Source of the DNA: JAJFUE01 sp039683515
Lineage (GTDB): Bacteria > Sumerlaeota > Sumerlaeia > MVZB01
Assembly: GCA_039683515.1 (NCBI GenBank)
Contig: JBDKRG010000015.1
Coordinates: 33,531 to 97,530 of the forward strand
Reading direction: 5' to 3'
DNA: 64,000 bases
The notes under the pieces are model-generated. The model saw only the letters and a list, made by a program, of their open reading frames with translations, had not been told where the DNA came from and made no database searches. The position numbers and the translations under genes were made by a program. Positions 44,251-52,658 of the stretch are shown here, in pieces (the stretch's first letter is position 1; the number at the start of each line of letters is the position of its first letter).

Positions 44251-47200
44251 ATGATCCACCGCATCATCGAGTTCTCGATCGGCAACAAGTTCATCATCCT
44301 GCTGATGATGCTGGCGATCGTGGGCGGCGGGGTGTTCGCGCTCGAACACATCCGGCTCGACGCGATCCCCGACCTCTCCGACGTGCAGGTCATCGTTTAC
44401 ACGGAATATCCCGGCCAGGCGCCGCGCATCGTCGAGGATCAGGTCACCTACCCGATCACGACCAAGATGCTTTCGGTCCCGTACGCCAAGGTCGTGCGCG
44501 GCTACTCGTTTTACAACTATTCGTTCGTCTACGTGATTTTCCAGGACGGCACGGACATGTATTGGGCGCGCTCGCGCGTGCTCGAGTACCTCTCGCAACT
44601 GCGCGCGCAGCTGCCCCAGGGCGTCACGCCGCAGCTCGGCCCCGACGCCACCGGCGTCGGCTGGGCCTACATGTACACGCTGACGAGCGACCGGCGCGAC
44701 CTGGCGCAGCTGCGCTCGATCCAGGACTGGCAGCTCAAGTACGAGCTGACCGGCGTGCCGGGCGTCAGCGAAGTGGCCTCGGTCGGCGGATTCGCGCGCC
44801 AGTACCAGGTCACCGTCGATCCCGAGAAAATGCGCGCCTACAACATCCCGATCACCAGCGTGCGGACGGCCATCCAGCGCTCGAACAACGAGGTCGGCGG
44901 CAGCACGATGGAACAGGCCGAGAGCGAATACATGCTTCGCGGACTGGGTTACCTGGGGATGCTGAACGAGCAGGAGCGCGCCGCGGCGCAAAAGCAGGGG
45001 ATCGCGATCGAGATCGCCCGCGGCAGCAAGACCGTCGGCGAGCTCGAAAATGTCGCGCTCGGCGTGCGCGGCGACGGCACGCCGATCCGGATCAAGGACA
45101 TCGGTTCGGTCGTCGCCGGTCCCGAGATGCGGCGCGGGATCATGGAGTGGAACGGCCGCGGCGAGGCCGTCGGCGGGATCGTCGTCGTCCGCTACGGCGC
45201 CGACACGCTCTCGACGATCGCCCATGTGAAGCAAAAACTGGCCGAGCTGCGCCGGTCGCTTCCGCCCGACGTGCAGATCCACGTCGGCTACGACCGGACG
45301 GACCTGATCGAGCGGGCCATCGATACGCTCCGCCACACGCTCGTCGAGGAATCGATCATCGTCTCGGCCGTGATCATTCTGTTCCTGCTCCATTTCCGCA
45401 GCGCCCTGGTGCCGATCCTGACGCTGCCGCTGGCCGTGCTCATGAGCTTCATCATCATGTACTTCCAGGGGCTCGGCGCCAACATCATGAGCCTCGGCGG
45501 GATCGCCATCGCCATCGGCGCGATGGTCGACGCCTCGATCATCATGGTCGAGAACGTCCACAAGCATTTCGAGCGCGAAGCGGCCGACGACGGCGGGCGC
45601 GGCCACTGGGAGATCGTTCGCGAGGCGTGCGTCGAGGTCGGCCCGACGCTGTTTTACGCCCTGCTGATCATCACCGTCAGCTTCCTGCCGATCTTCACGC
45701 TGGAGGAGCAGGAAGGCCGGCTGTTCAAGCCGCTGGCCTTCACCAAGACCTACGCGATGGGCTCGGCGGCTTTCCTCGCGATCACGGTCTCGCCGCTGCT
45801 GGCCGGATTTTTCATCCGGCGGTCGATCGTCCCCGAGCGGTGGGATCGGCTGCGCCGCCGGCTGGCGCTCGTCCTGACGCCGCTGCCGGCGGCCGCGCTG
45901 ATGTTCCTCATCGCGCGGCGCCTGGCGGCAAGCGTTTCGCTCAGCGCCTCGATCGCGCTGGCGATGGGCCTGATCGTTTTCGCCGCCATGCTGCCGCAGA
46001 CGCTTCAGCCCGAGGAGCGCAACCCGGCCAACCGCGCCCTGATCGGCGTCTATCACCCGATCCTCTCCGGCATCCTGAAGCGCAGGGCCGCCTGCCGGGC
46101 GATTCTGATCGGCGCCCTGGCGATCATGGCCTCGCTTCTCTTTCCCTACTCGCGCCTCGGGAGCGAGTTCATGCCGCCGCTCTACGAAGGCGACCTGCTC
46201 TACATGCCGACGACGCTCCCCGGCATCAGCGTCACGGCGGCGCGCGCCGTCGTGCAGCAGACCGACAAGATCATCAAGGCCTTCCCCGAGGTCCGGACCG
46301 TTTTCGGCAAGATCGGCAAGGCCGAGACGGCGACCGACCCGGCCGGCTTCGACATGATCGAAACCACGATCCGGCTCAAGCCCGAGGCTGAGTGGCCGGC
46401 CGTCGACATCCGCGACGACGCCGGCAACGTCATCGCCCACCGCCGCCGCACGCCCGAGGAACTGACGGCCGAAATGAATCGCCAGATCCATTTCCCCGGC
46501 CTGACCAACGCCTGGACGATGCCGATCCGGACGCGCATCGACATGCTCTCGACCGGCATCAAGACCCCGGTCGGGATCAAGATCGGCGGACCGGACCTCG
46601 CGACGCTGCAGGCGATCGGCGAGCAGATCGAGGCCGTCGTCCGCCAGGTCCCGGGCACGCTCAGCGTCTACGCCGAGCGGGTCATGGGCGGGCGCTACAT
46701 CAACTTCGCCCCCGACCGCATGGCCATCCAGCGCCACGGCCTGACCGTCGGCGACGTCCAGGACGTGTTCATGACCGCCATCGGCGGGATGAACATCTCG
46801 ACCACCGTCGAAGGGCTGGAGCGCTACCCTGTCAACCTGCGCTATCCGCGCGAGCTGCGCGACAACATCGACCGGCTCCGGCAGGTGCTCGTCCCGACGG
46901 CGGGCGCCGGCCAGATACCGCTCGAGCAGCTCGGCCGGTTCACGGTCGAGCTGGGGCCGATGGCGATCAAGAGCGAACAGAGCCGCCCCAACGCCTGGAT
47001 TTATGTCGACCTGAAAGACATCGACGTCGGCACCTACGCGAGGAACGCCCGGCAGGCCGTCGACCAGGCGATCGCCGACGGGCGCATTCATTTGCCGGCC
47101 GGCTACACGGTCGGCTGGTCGGGCCAGTACGAATACATGCAGCGGGCCAAGGCGCGGCTGTCGGTCGTCGTGCCGCTCACCCTGCTGATCATTATTCTCA

Positions 47201-47679
47201 TTATTTATCTCAACACCCGCAGCGCGATCAAAACGGCGATCGTCCTGCTGGCGGTGCCGTTCAGCCTCGTCGGGGCGTTCTGGCTGATCTGGCTGCTGGG
47301 CTACAACATGTCGGTGGCGGTCTGGGTCGGGATCATCGCCCTGGCCGGCCTGGACGCCGAGACCGGCCAGGTGATGCTCCTGTATCTGGAGCTGGCCTAC
47401 GAGCGCTGGCGGCGCGAAGGCAAACTGGTCGACCTCGCCGCCCTGCGCGACGCGATCTACCACGGCGCCGTGCAGCGCGTGCGGCCCAAGGCGATGACCG
47501 TCGGCGCGCTCCTCTTCGGCCTGCTGCCGATCCTCTGGAGCCACGGCTCGGGCGCCGACACCATGAAGCGCATCGCCGTGCCGATGATCGGCGGCATCAT
47601 CACCAGTTTCGTTCTGGAGCTGATCGTTTACCCGGTGATCTATTACCTCTGGCGCGGCCGGGGGATGAAAGGGACATAA
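44251..47679 (+). CDS. cusA: CusA-type heavy-metal RND efflux permease with an extra hydrophobic insertion
   Basis: A 1142-residue pump of the HME family. The proton-relay Asp lies in AIGAMVDASIIMVENVHKH (TM4). Methionines corresponding to the CusA Cu(I)/Ag(I) site appear in GFDMIETTIR (about 702) and NAWTMPIRTRIDM (about 757-765), pointing to Cu/Ag rather than Co/Zn/Cd. The chain is about 95 residues longer than E. coli CusA (1047). About 58 of these form an insertion at about 530-588, between the TM6 end (PLLAGFFIRRSIVPE) and the usual PEERNPANRALIGVYHPIL stretch; it contains two hydrophobic segments that could be additional helices. Confidence 0.95.
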   Translation: MIHRIIEFSIGNKFIILLMMLAIVGGGVFALEHIRLDAIPDLSDVQVIVYTEYPGQAPRIVEDQVTYPITTKMLSVPYAKVVRGYSFYNYSFVYVIFQDGTDMYWARSRVLEYLSQLRAQLPQGVTPQLGPDATGVGWAYMYTLTSDRRDLAQLRSIQDWQLKYELTGVPGVSEVASVGGFARQYQVTVDPEKMRAYNIPITSVRTAIQRSNNEVGGSTMEQAESEYMLRGLGYLGMLNEQERAAAQKQGIAIEIARGSKTVGELENVALGVRGDGTPIRIKDIGSVVAGPEMRRGIMEWNGRGEAVGGIVVVRYGADTLSTIAHVKQKLAELRRSLPPDVQIHVGYDRTDLIERAIDTLRHTLVEESIIVSAVIILFLLHFRSALVPILTLPLAVLMSFIIMYFQGLGANIMSLGGIAIAIGAMVDASIIMVENVHKHFEREAADDGGRGHWEIVREACVEVGPTLFYALLIITVSFLPIFTLEEQEGRLFKPLAFTKTYAMGSAAFLAITVSPLLAGFFIRRSIVPERWDRLRRRLALVLTPLPAAALMFLIARRLAASVSLSASIALAMGLIVFAAMLPQTLQPEERNPANRALIGVYHPILSGILKRRAACRAILIGALAIMASLLFPYSRLGSEFMPPLYEGDLLYMPTTLPGISVTAARAVVQQTDKIIKAFPEVRTVFGKIGKAETATDPAGFDMIETTIRLKPEAEWPAVDIRDDAGNVIAHRRRTPEELTAEMNRQIHFPGLTNAWTMPIRTRIDMLSTGIKTPVGIKIGGPDLATLQAIGEQIEAVVRQVPGTLSVYAERVMGGRYINFAPDRMAIQRHGLTVGDVQDVFMTAIGGMNISTTVEGLERYPVNLRYPRELRDNIDRLRQVLVPTAGAGQIPLEQLGRFTVELGPMAIKSEQSRPNAWIYVDLKDIDVGTYARNARQAVDQAIADGRIHLPAGYTVGWSGQYEYMQRAKARLSVVVPLTLLIIILIIYLNTRSAIKTAIVLLAVPFSLVGAFWLIWLLGYNMSVAVWVGIIALAGLDAETGQVMLLYLELAYERWRREGKLVDLAALRDAIYHGAVQRVRPKAMTVGALLFGLLPILWSHGSGADTMKRIAVPMIGGIITSFVLELIVYPVIYYLWRGRGMKGT

Positions 47680-47758
47680 GGGAACCAACGGGACAGTAGT
47701 TTTACAGATATTTTCAGTCCGTTTGGGGTCCCTTGAGTCCTTTGGGTCCCTTCAAGGA
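47668..47758. repeat. GGGACC-type inverted repeat spacer in the Cus operon
   Basis: AAAGGGACATAAGGGAACCAACGGGAC just past the cusA stop is partly complementary to GGGGTCCCTTGAGTCCTTTGGGTCCCTT about 40 bases later, so the spacer can form a long imperfect hairpin. A single-arm version, ACCTAAAGGACCCAAGGGACCCAAGGG, follows the OprM-type gene at about 10243-10270. Confidence 0.5.
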
Positions 47759-47766
47759 GAATCACG

Positions 47767-49125
47767 ATGGCGCTTCAACGAGCGGGTTTGGCGATCGGCC
47801 TGGCGCTGGTCCTGTTAGCGGGCGCGGGGTGCGCCGGCGGCCGGTTCAGGCGGGCGAACGACCCCGCCGCCTGGCGCGCGGCCATGCAGCCGCCGCTGTC
47901 GCCGGACGCGGCCACGTCGCTCAGCCTCGGCGTGAGGCTCCATGAAATCATTCCCCTGGCGCTCGGCCGCAATCCGGGCGTCGAGGCCGAGCGCCGCCGC
48001 TGGCTCGCCGCGATCCACGTCGAGCCGCAGGCCGCCAGCCCGCCCGATCCGATGATCGAAGGGGGGATTCAGGCCGACGTGCCGATGGCGGGGACGGAGC
48101 GGCAATGGAACGCTGGGATCGGTCAGCAACTGCCGTGGTGGGGCAAACTGCGGGCGCGCGGGCGCATGGCCGGGGCGCAGGCCGACATCGCACGCCTGCA
48201 ATACGAGGCCGCCGCCCGCGACTTGATCGTCGACGTCAAGGACGCCTACTACGAACTCTACTACCTGGATCAGGCCCTGCCGATCACGCGCGCGATCGAA
48301 CGGCTGCTCAAGAACGAGGGGCTGCTGGCCTACTCCGAGCTGGGCTCGGGCCGGACGCAGCTCAATGAGGCGTTCCGCGCCGAAAGCCAGGCCGCCCAGC
48401 TCGGTTACGACCGCATCCTCCTCGAAGAGCAGCGCGCCGCCCAGGCCGAGCGGCTGCGTTCGCTTCTGAACCTTCCGCCGGGCACTCCCATCGGGCCCGT
48501 CGCCGCCGCCCCCGTCTATCCGGTGAGCCAAAGTCTGAACGATCTATGCCGGCGCGCGGAGCGGTGGTCGCAGACGCTCCGGATGAAGGGGCTCGAGGTT
48601 GAAAAGGCCCGTTACGACGCTTACCTGGCTCAACTGGCCAGGCTGCCCGACCCGTCTCTGGGATGGATGTACCAGGCCAATGTCCCCGGCATGATGGGCC
48701 GATCGATGAACTTGATCGCGGGCTCGATGAACCTGCCGATCTGGGAGCAGCGCAACCGCGCGCTGGTTCGCGAAAAGGAGGCCATGGAGGAAGCGATGCG
48801 GCGCCAGGCGCTGGACGAGACCAACGCCGCGCGCAAGGCCGTCGCCGAGGCATACTTTCAGGTCTCGCTGACGGATCGGCTGGCCGGGCTCTATGCGAGG
48901 ACGTTGCTGCCGCAGGCCGAATCGGTGATGCGCCAGGTGGAAATCGATTTCCGCAACGATCAGGCCGAGTTCGCTTCCGTCATCGAGACCACGATGGCGT
49001 ATCACAATTTCCTGCTCGCGTATCAGCGCGCGTTGGCCGATCGGGGCCAGGCGATCGGGAGGCTCGAGAAAGTGCTCGGCACAACCGCCGAGCCTCGTGA
49101 AGACGCGGTGGAGGTGCGCCGATGA
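47767..49125 (+). CDS. TolC-family outer-membrane efflux lipoprotein (CusC-like), first copy
   Basis: A 452-residue OEP-family protein. The signal peptide ends LLAGAGC, a lipobox. The two OEP halves contain IGQQLPWWGKLRARGRMAGAQ, LIVDVKDAYYELYYLD and later AARKAVAEAYFQVSLTDRLAGLY. The QLPWWGKLRARG form is typical of channels that serve heavy-metal (CzcC/CusC-like) pumps. AAGGAG lies seven bases before the ATG. It ends by overlapping the start of the second TolC-like gene (ATGA). Confidence 0.93.
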   Translation: MALQRAGLAIGLALVLLAGAGCAGGRFRRANDPAAWRAAMQPPLSPDAATSLSLGVRLHEIIPLALGRNPGVEAERRRWLAAIHVEPQAASPPDPMIEGGIQADVPMAGTERQWNAGIGQQLPWWGKLRARGRMAGAQADIARLQYEAAARDLIVDVKDAYYELYYLDQALPITRAIERLLKNEGLLAYSELGSGRTQLNEAFRAESQAAQLGYDRILLEEQRAAQAERLRSLLNLPPGTPIGPVAAAPVYPVSQSLNDLCRRAERWSQTLRMKGLEVEKARYDAYLAQLARLPDPSLGWMYQANVPGMMGRSMNLIAGSMNLPIWEQRNRALVREKEAMEEAMRRQALDETNAARKAVAEAYFQVSLTDRLAGLYARTLLPQAESVMRQVEIDFRNDQAEFASVIETTMAYHNFLLAYQRALADRGQAIGRLEKVLGTTAEPREDAVEVRR

Positions 49126-50642
49126 CACGCGTTCCGGCTGCCATGATGTTTCTGTTCCTGCTGGCCGGCTGCTCCGCCCACTACCGCGAGGCGTTAAGCG
49201 ACTACCGCAGGCACGAGCCTCTGCCGTTTACGACAAAAACCATGGCGTGGGTGACGGCCGCCGACCAGGCGACATCCATCACGCCCGCCGCGAAGCTCCC
49301 CTCGCCCGCCGACACGCGGACCACGTCGCCGCGCGAGGTTTTTACGGATCTTGCCGCGCGCTTCTTCGAAATGGATCCGGCGGCGCTCGGGCCGCGGCTC
49401 GAGCGCATGCGGAGGCCCGAAACGCTGCGGCGCGACCTGGCCGCCACCGTCACATTGAAAAACCTGCTGCTGGCGGTGGCGACCAATAATCCGTCGATCA
49501 ACGCCGCGCGCGAGCGCTGGCAGGCGACCATCAACCAGTTCAGCCAGGCCGACTACCTCGAGGAACTGATCAATGAATACCGCTCGTTCACGCGCTACCT
49601 GAATGTCGAGGCCGGCCAGCCGCTAAACAAGCAAATGGAGCAGAGCTTTTTCCCGTACCCGGGCGCGATCGCGCTCAAGGGCGAGATGATCCGCCAGCAG
49701 GTTCGACTCGCCGAACTGGATTGGCAGGTTGCCCTGCGCGACGCCGCGATCGACGCCGGCAAAACATTTTATGAATACCAATACCTCGCGCGGGCCGCCG
49801 CCACGACGCGCGAAAATGTCGACCTCGTCAAGAGCCTCCTCGACGTGGTCAACGACCGCTACCGCGTCGGCTCGGCCAGCCAGGCCGACCTGCTTCGGCT
49901 GCAAACCGAGTTCGAACGCCAGCGCAACATGCTCGAGGATATCGAGGCGAATCGCCGCTCCGCCGCCGCGGGACTGAACGCCTTGCTCGACCGACCGCCC
50001 GACGCGCCGCTGGGGCCGCCCGAGCCGAACGACATGCGTATGACCTCGCCGACGCTTTCATCGCTCACGGCGGCCGCGCTTCGCAATCGCCAGGAAGTGG
50101 CGATGCAGGAGGCGAAAGCCAGACGCACGGCGATCGCCATCCGCATGGGCGAAGTCATGAACCGGCCACTCGCAAGCCAGGGCTACAGTCTATATGAGCG
50201 CGGGATGATGCCTGAGGCTTCGGCGGGCGGGTCCATGCCGCCGTATGGACTGAAACCCAAAACCCAAGTCCGGCCGGCCTACGCCCAGGCCGAAGCCTAC
50301 CTCGCCGAGATGCGCCGACGCCTCGCGGCGGAAGAAGCCACGCTCGCCCAGGTTCAGGCGCAGACCCGCTCGATGGCCAAAACCTATCTTCAGGATCTCG
50401 ACATCGCACGGCGCGAAGTCGACTTGGTCGACCAGATTGTCCTGCCGCAAAACCGCTCGGCCTACGAAACCGACCTGAGCGCCTACACGTCCGGCCGGGT
50501 TTCGTTCATCGACCTGCTCGACGCCGAGCGCGCGCTGCTCACCGCACGCCTGGAGCTGGACCAAGCCCGCCGCGACCTCAACCAGGCGCTCATCCGGATG
50601 CCGGCGGTCAGCGGCACGCTCCCCATCCGACCCGCGCCGTAG
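49122..50642 (+). CDS. TolC-family outer-membrane efflux lipoprotein, second copy
   Basis: A 506-residue OEP-family protein with lipobox LLAGC (residues about 12-16). It has a longer N-terminal extension than its neighbour (about 17-105, Pro/Thr/Arg-rich) before the first OEP half (TLKNLLLAVATNNPSINAAR). The second half includes DVVNDRYRVGSASQADLLRLQTEFERQ and ends GRVSFIDLLDAERALLTARLELDQARRDL, the family signature. The pair is not a recent duplication: the two share only the fold. Either a heteromeric duct or alternative ducts for the CusBA pump are possible. Confidence 0.92.
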   Translation: MTRVPAAMMFLFLLAGCSAHYREALSDYRRHEPLPFTTKTMAWVTAADQATSITPAAKLPSPADTRTTSPREVFTDLAARFFEMDPAALGPRLERMRRPETLRRDLAATVTLKNLLLAVATNNPSINAARERWQATINQFSQADYLEELINEYRSFTRYLNVEAGQPLNKQMEQSFFPYPGAIALKGEMIRQQVRLAELDWQVALRDAAIDAGKTFYEYQYLARAAATTRENVDLVKSLLDVVNDRYRVGSASQADLLRLQTEFERQRNMLEDIEANRRSAAAGLNALLDRPPDAPLGPPEPNDMRMTSPTLSSLTAAALRNRQEVAMQEAKARRTAIAIRMGEVMNRPLASQGYSLYERGMMPEASAGGSMPPYGLKPKTQVRPAYAQAEAYLAEMRRRLAAEEATLAQVQAQTRSMAKTYLQDLDIARREVDLVDQIVLPQNRSAYETDLSAYTSGRVSFIDLLDAERALLTARLELDQARRDLNQALIRMPAVSGTLPIRPAP

Positions 50643-50800
50643 CGCCACCATTAGCTCAGTTTTCAACGATCAGAATAAAAAGAATGAGGTAAACACCCCC
50701 GATTTCTCTTGCCAATTCGGTTTGGATATGGACAATGACCGCCACATGTAGCCAGAGTTGTAAACGGAGCCGAGCACCTCAAAATGAGGATGGGTTCTTG

Positions 50801-51220
50801 ATGCAATTACTTATATCACGTTTTCAATTGCCGATGGTGATCCTGATATTATTTTTTCTCCCATTTTGTATTGCGTGGTCTGAGCGAGCTATATTTATTG
50901 AAGGAGAAGGAGTAGATGTTTCGGTTCAGGGAATCACCGCTACGCCTGTGTATAAAATAGACAAAAACAAAGCACTCACCAATCTTACCCTTTCGCGTGC
51001 GAATGATCGAGGCGTGAGATTACTCACCATCAGGAATGATACATGTAGTACACAATTGATTAGACACCCGAACGGATCGACAGCTTTGATTGCCATTAGT
51101 CCTTATGTCAGTAAGGCCTCGCAAAATCCGCATCGGGTTAAATTAATTGTTGGGCCAGCCGCAATGGTAAATCACATTGCGGCCACTAATCGTGCTCGCA
51201 AATGGGATAATTATGAATGA
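50801..51220 (+). CDS. Hypothetical exported protein of the AT-rich island
   Basis: A 139-residue protein with a hydrophobic signal peptide (LLISRFQLPMVILILFFLPFCIAW) and no family I recognise. The mature part starts SERAIFIEGEGVDVSVQGI and looks beta-rich; the C-terminal third is basic with short polar segments. The ATG at 50801 is preferred over an in-frame ATG 22 codons upstream because it starts the signal peptide and has GAGGA about ten bases before it. It is followed by the next island gene after 42 bases. Confidence 0.55.
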   Translation: MQLLISRFQLPMVILILFFLPFCIAWSERAIFIEGEGVDVSVQGITATPVYKIDKNKALTNLTLSRANDRGVRLLTIRNDTCSTQLIRHPNGSTALIAISPYVSKASQNPHRVKLIVGPAAMVNHIAATNRARKWDNYE

Positions 51221-51262
51221 AACAAGTCCGCTAGCCTTTTATGAAAATCAGGTGGAACCAAA

Positions 51263-52156
51263 ATGAAAAGAATATTTCGTGTTCTTCGGGTTCTTGTAAT
51301 GATTTATTTCACCATGTTCGTAAATCGGGCATATGCCATACCCAATACAATTAATATAAGTGGATATATCGAAGATACCAATCGCACACCAATTGATGGC
51401 ACTTTCGATTTTCAAGTAAAGTTTTATACCACCGAGACAACAACATCGTTCCTGTGTGATATCTCAAGTACCACGGCTGTAATTTCGGGTGTCTTTGCCA
51501 TACCGATCACATTACCATCTGCACTTTTAACATTGGATGATGTATGGTACTCTTTAGCTATTGATACAAACCGTGACGGACTCAATGATCAAGATCTATT
51601 TAACGGTCGGTTTCAAATAACCGCCGTTCCTTATGCATTGAGTGGAAAACCGGCGCCATTCTTTTCAACCCACCCACCTCTTGGGGTGCAAAATGGACTT
51701 TTTGCTCCTCCAGAATATTCAACATATTTACATGTTTCACCATTCGTAACACCCCCTGGTGGGGTTGAATTTTCTAAAATGTCCACGAAAATTCGGCTGA
51801 CAACATTGCCGACATCAGATTCACTCATTTGCTCATTTGGAATTTATGATACTTCGGGCACGGTTGTAGTTTCATCCGGTCCTATCGTAATTAAAGAAAC
51901 CGGGATCCATATTATACAAGTTAAAGCGATGGGCAAATTAGAACCTTCCAAATTATATTACACTGGAGTTGGTTGCAACTATGGTGACCATTTCTTAGTT
52001 GATCGATCGCCGGGCGCTCCTGTTCCAGGGGAAGGTCTCATTGCCAATGTAGTATCCAATGGAATGATTCCTGAAAGTTTTAATCCAAATACGATTAAAG
52101 AATATCCGTCGATTTTTGTAATACCGACTGGTATATCTATTACATTACGGAATTAA
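51263..52156 (+). CDS. Secreted protein with a VPYAL-type N-terminal beta module
   Basis: A 297-residue protein. The signal peptide ends near AYA. The first domain matches a common secreted module: ISGYIEDTNRTPIDGTFDFQVKFYTT, then GVFAIPIT and WYSLAIDTN, ending in FQITAVPYALSG. This module often precedes tail-fibre-like or adhesive domains. The second half (about 150-297) has no recognisable fold and contains few cysteines. AGGTGGAA is eight bases before the ATG. Its low GC content contrasts with all neighbours. Confidence 0.7.
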   Translation: MKRIFRVLRVLVMIYFTMFVNRAYAIPNTINISGYIEDTNRTPIDGTFDFQVKFYTTETTTSFLCDISSTTAVISGVFAIPITLPSALLTLDDVWYSLAIDTNRDGLNDQDLFNGRFQITAVPYALSGKPAPFFSTHPPLGVQNGLFAPPEYSTYLHVSPFVTPPGGVEFSKMSTKIRLTTLPTSDSLICSFGIYDTSGTVVVSSGPIVIKETGIHIIQVKAMGKLEPSKLYYTGVGCNYGDHFLVDRSPGAPVPGEGLIANVVSNGMIPESFNPNTIKEYPSIFVIPTGISITLRN

Positions 52157-52184
52157 ATTATTGAATACGGGTGAATTCGTGGCC

Positions 52185-52305
52185 GGAAATTCGGGGACGG
52201 AAATTCGGGGACGGAAATTCGGGGACGGGAATTCGGGGACGGAATTCGGGGACGGAATTCGGGGAAATTCGGGGACGGAAATTCGGGGACGGGAAATTCG
52301 GGGAC
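52185..52305. repeat. Nine-copy GGAAATTCGGGGAC tandem repeat
   Basis: Units of 12-15 bases, GGAAATTCGGGGAC with slight variation (GGGAATTCGGGGAC, GGAATTCGGGGAC), are repeated head to tail and followed by GTGCG. The same GGGGAC-GTGCG ending recurs at 52465-52475, where it forms a hairpin with GCACGTCCC. Confidence 0.85.
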
Positions 52306-52405
52306 GTGCGCTTTTATTAATTTCGATATCGGGAACCCCCTCGTCAATCCATTCCAATGAGGCTCGGTCGTCCCTGCGGGACTTGCGTTTTATTGGATAT
52401 TTTAA

Positions 52406-52425
52406 CCCGCCACTTCCGTGGCGGG
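52406..52425. repeat. Perfect 8-bp hairpin
   Basis: CCCGCCAC-TTCC-GTGGCGGG. No T-tract follows. It lies between the two CGTCCCTGCGGGACT copies. Confidence 0.55.
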
Positions 52426-52464
52426 CTGAAAGCGGCCGTCCCTGCGGGACTATTTCGACTAACG

Positions 52465-52498
52465 GGGACGTGCGAACTATTAAAAGGCAGCACGTCCC
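52465..52498. repeat. GGGACGTGC palindrome, REP-like
   Basis: GGGACGTGC (52465-52473) and GCACGTCCC (52490-52498) form a nine-base stem with a 16-base AT-rich loop. Palindromes of this type flank REP-associated transposases in other genomes, but no transposase is present here. Confidence 0.5.
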
Positions 52499-52570
52499 AT
52501 TGCTCTAGTCCCCAATATTCCCGCGGTGAAATCGTTCGGGATCATCGCGGCTGGCGGGACGATCTTCGCT

Positions 52571-52627
52571 GGGAACGCCACTCTCCTGAGTGGCAGATCC
52601 GGAGCCGCTCGGGAGAGCGGCGTTCCC
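52571..52627. repeat. GGGAACGCC three-stem palindromic element
   Basis: Terminal inverted repeats GGGAACGCC (52571-52579) and GGCGTTCCC (52619-52627) enclose two further hairpins, GCCACTC-TCCT-GAGTGGC and GCCGCTC-GGGA-GAGCGGC, giving a 57-base cloverleaf-like element. Partial relatives lie at 10344-10370 and 11533-11587. It sits just beyond the 3' end of the gene ending at 52659 and could terminate or protect that transcript. Confidence 0.6.
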
Positions 52628-52658
52628 GGGTTCAGCGAGATCGGTCCGGCGCGGCGGA

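Larger units (their letters stand above)
50650..52350. other. AT-rich island of foreign composition
   Basis: From just after the second TolC gene to about 52350 the base composition falls from roughly two-thirds GC to well below half, with AT-rich codons in both genes inside. The downstream edge is marked by the tandem repeat (52185-52305). I see no transposase, integrase, or terminal repeats, so this is probably an acquired segment rather than a recognisable mobile element. Confidence 0.65.
52157..52658. other. Intergenic region rich in palindromes and repeats
   Basis: The 502-base gap holds a nine-copy tandem repeat (52185-52305), two copies of CGTCCCTGCGGGACT (52369-52383 and 52437-52451), two perfect hairpins, and a three-stem palindromic element (52571-52627). 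I find no gene. The concentration of palindromes suggests a landing area for small repetitive elements. Confidence 0.6.

Noticed and set aside
44149..47688. Very long open frame antisense to cusA
   Set aside because: It is a shadow of the high-GC cusA gene; its product is a low-complexity Asp/Arg/His-rich string with no domains and no ribosome site.
52185..52305. Tandem GGAAATTCGGGGAC repeats as CRISPR or origin iterons
   Set aside because: There are no unique spacers, no cas genes, and no replication initiator gene; units vary by one to three bases in a slippage-like manner.
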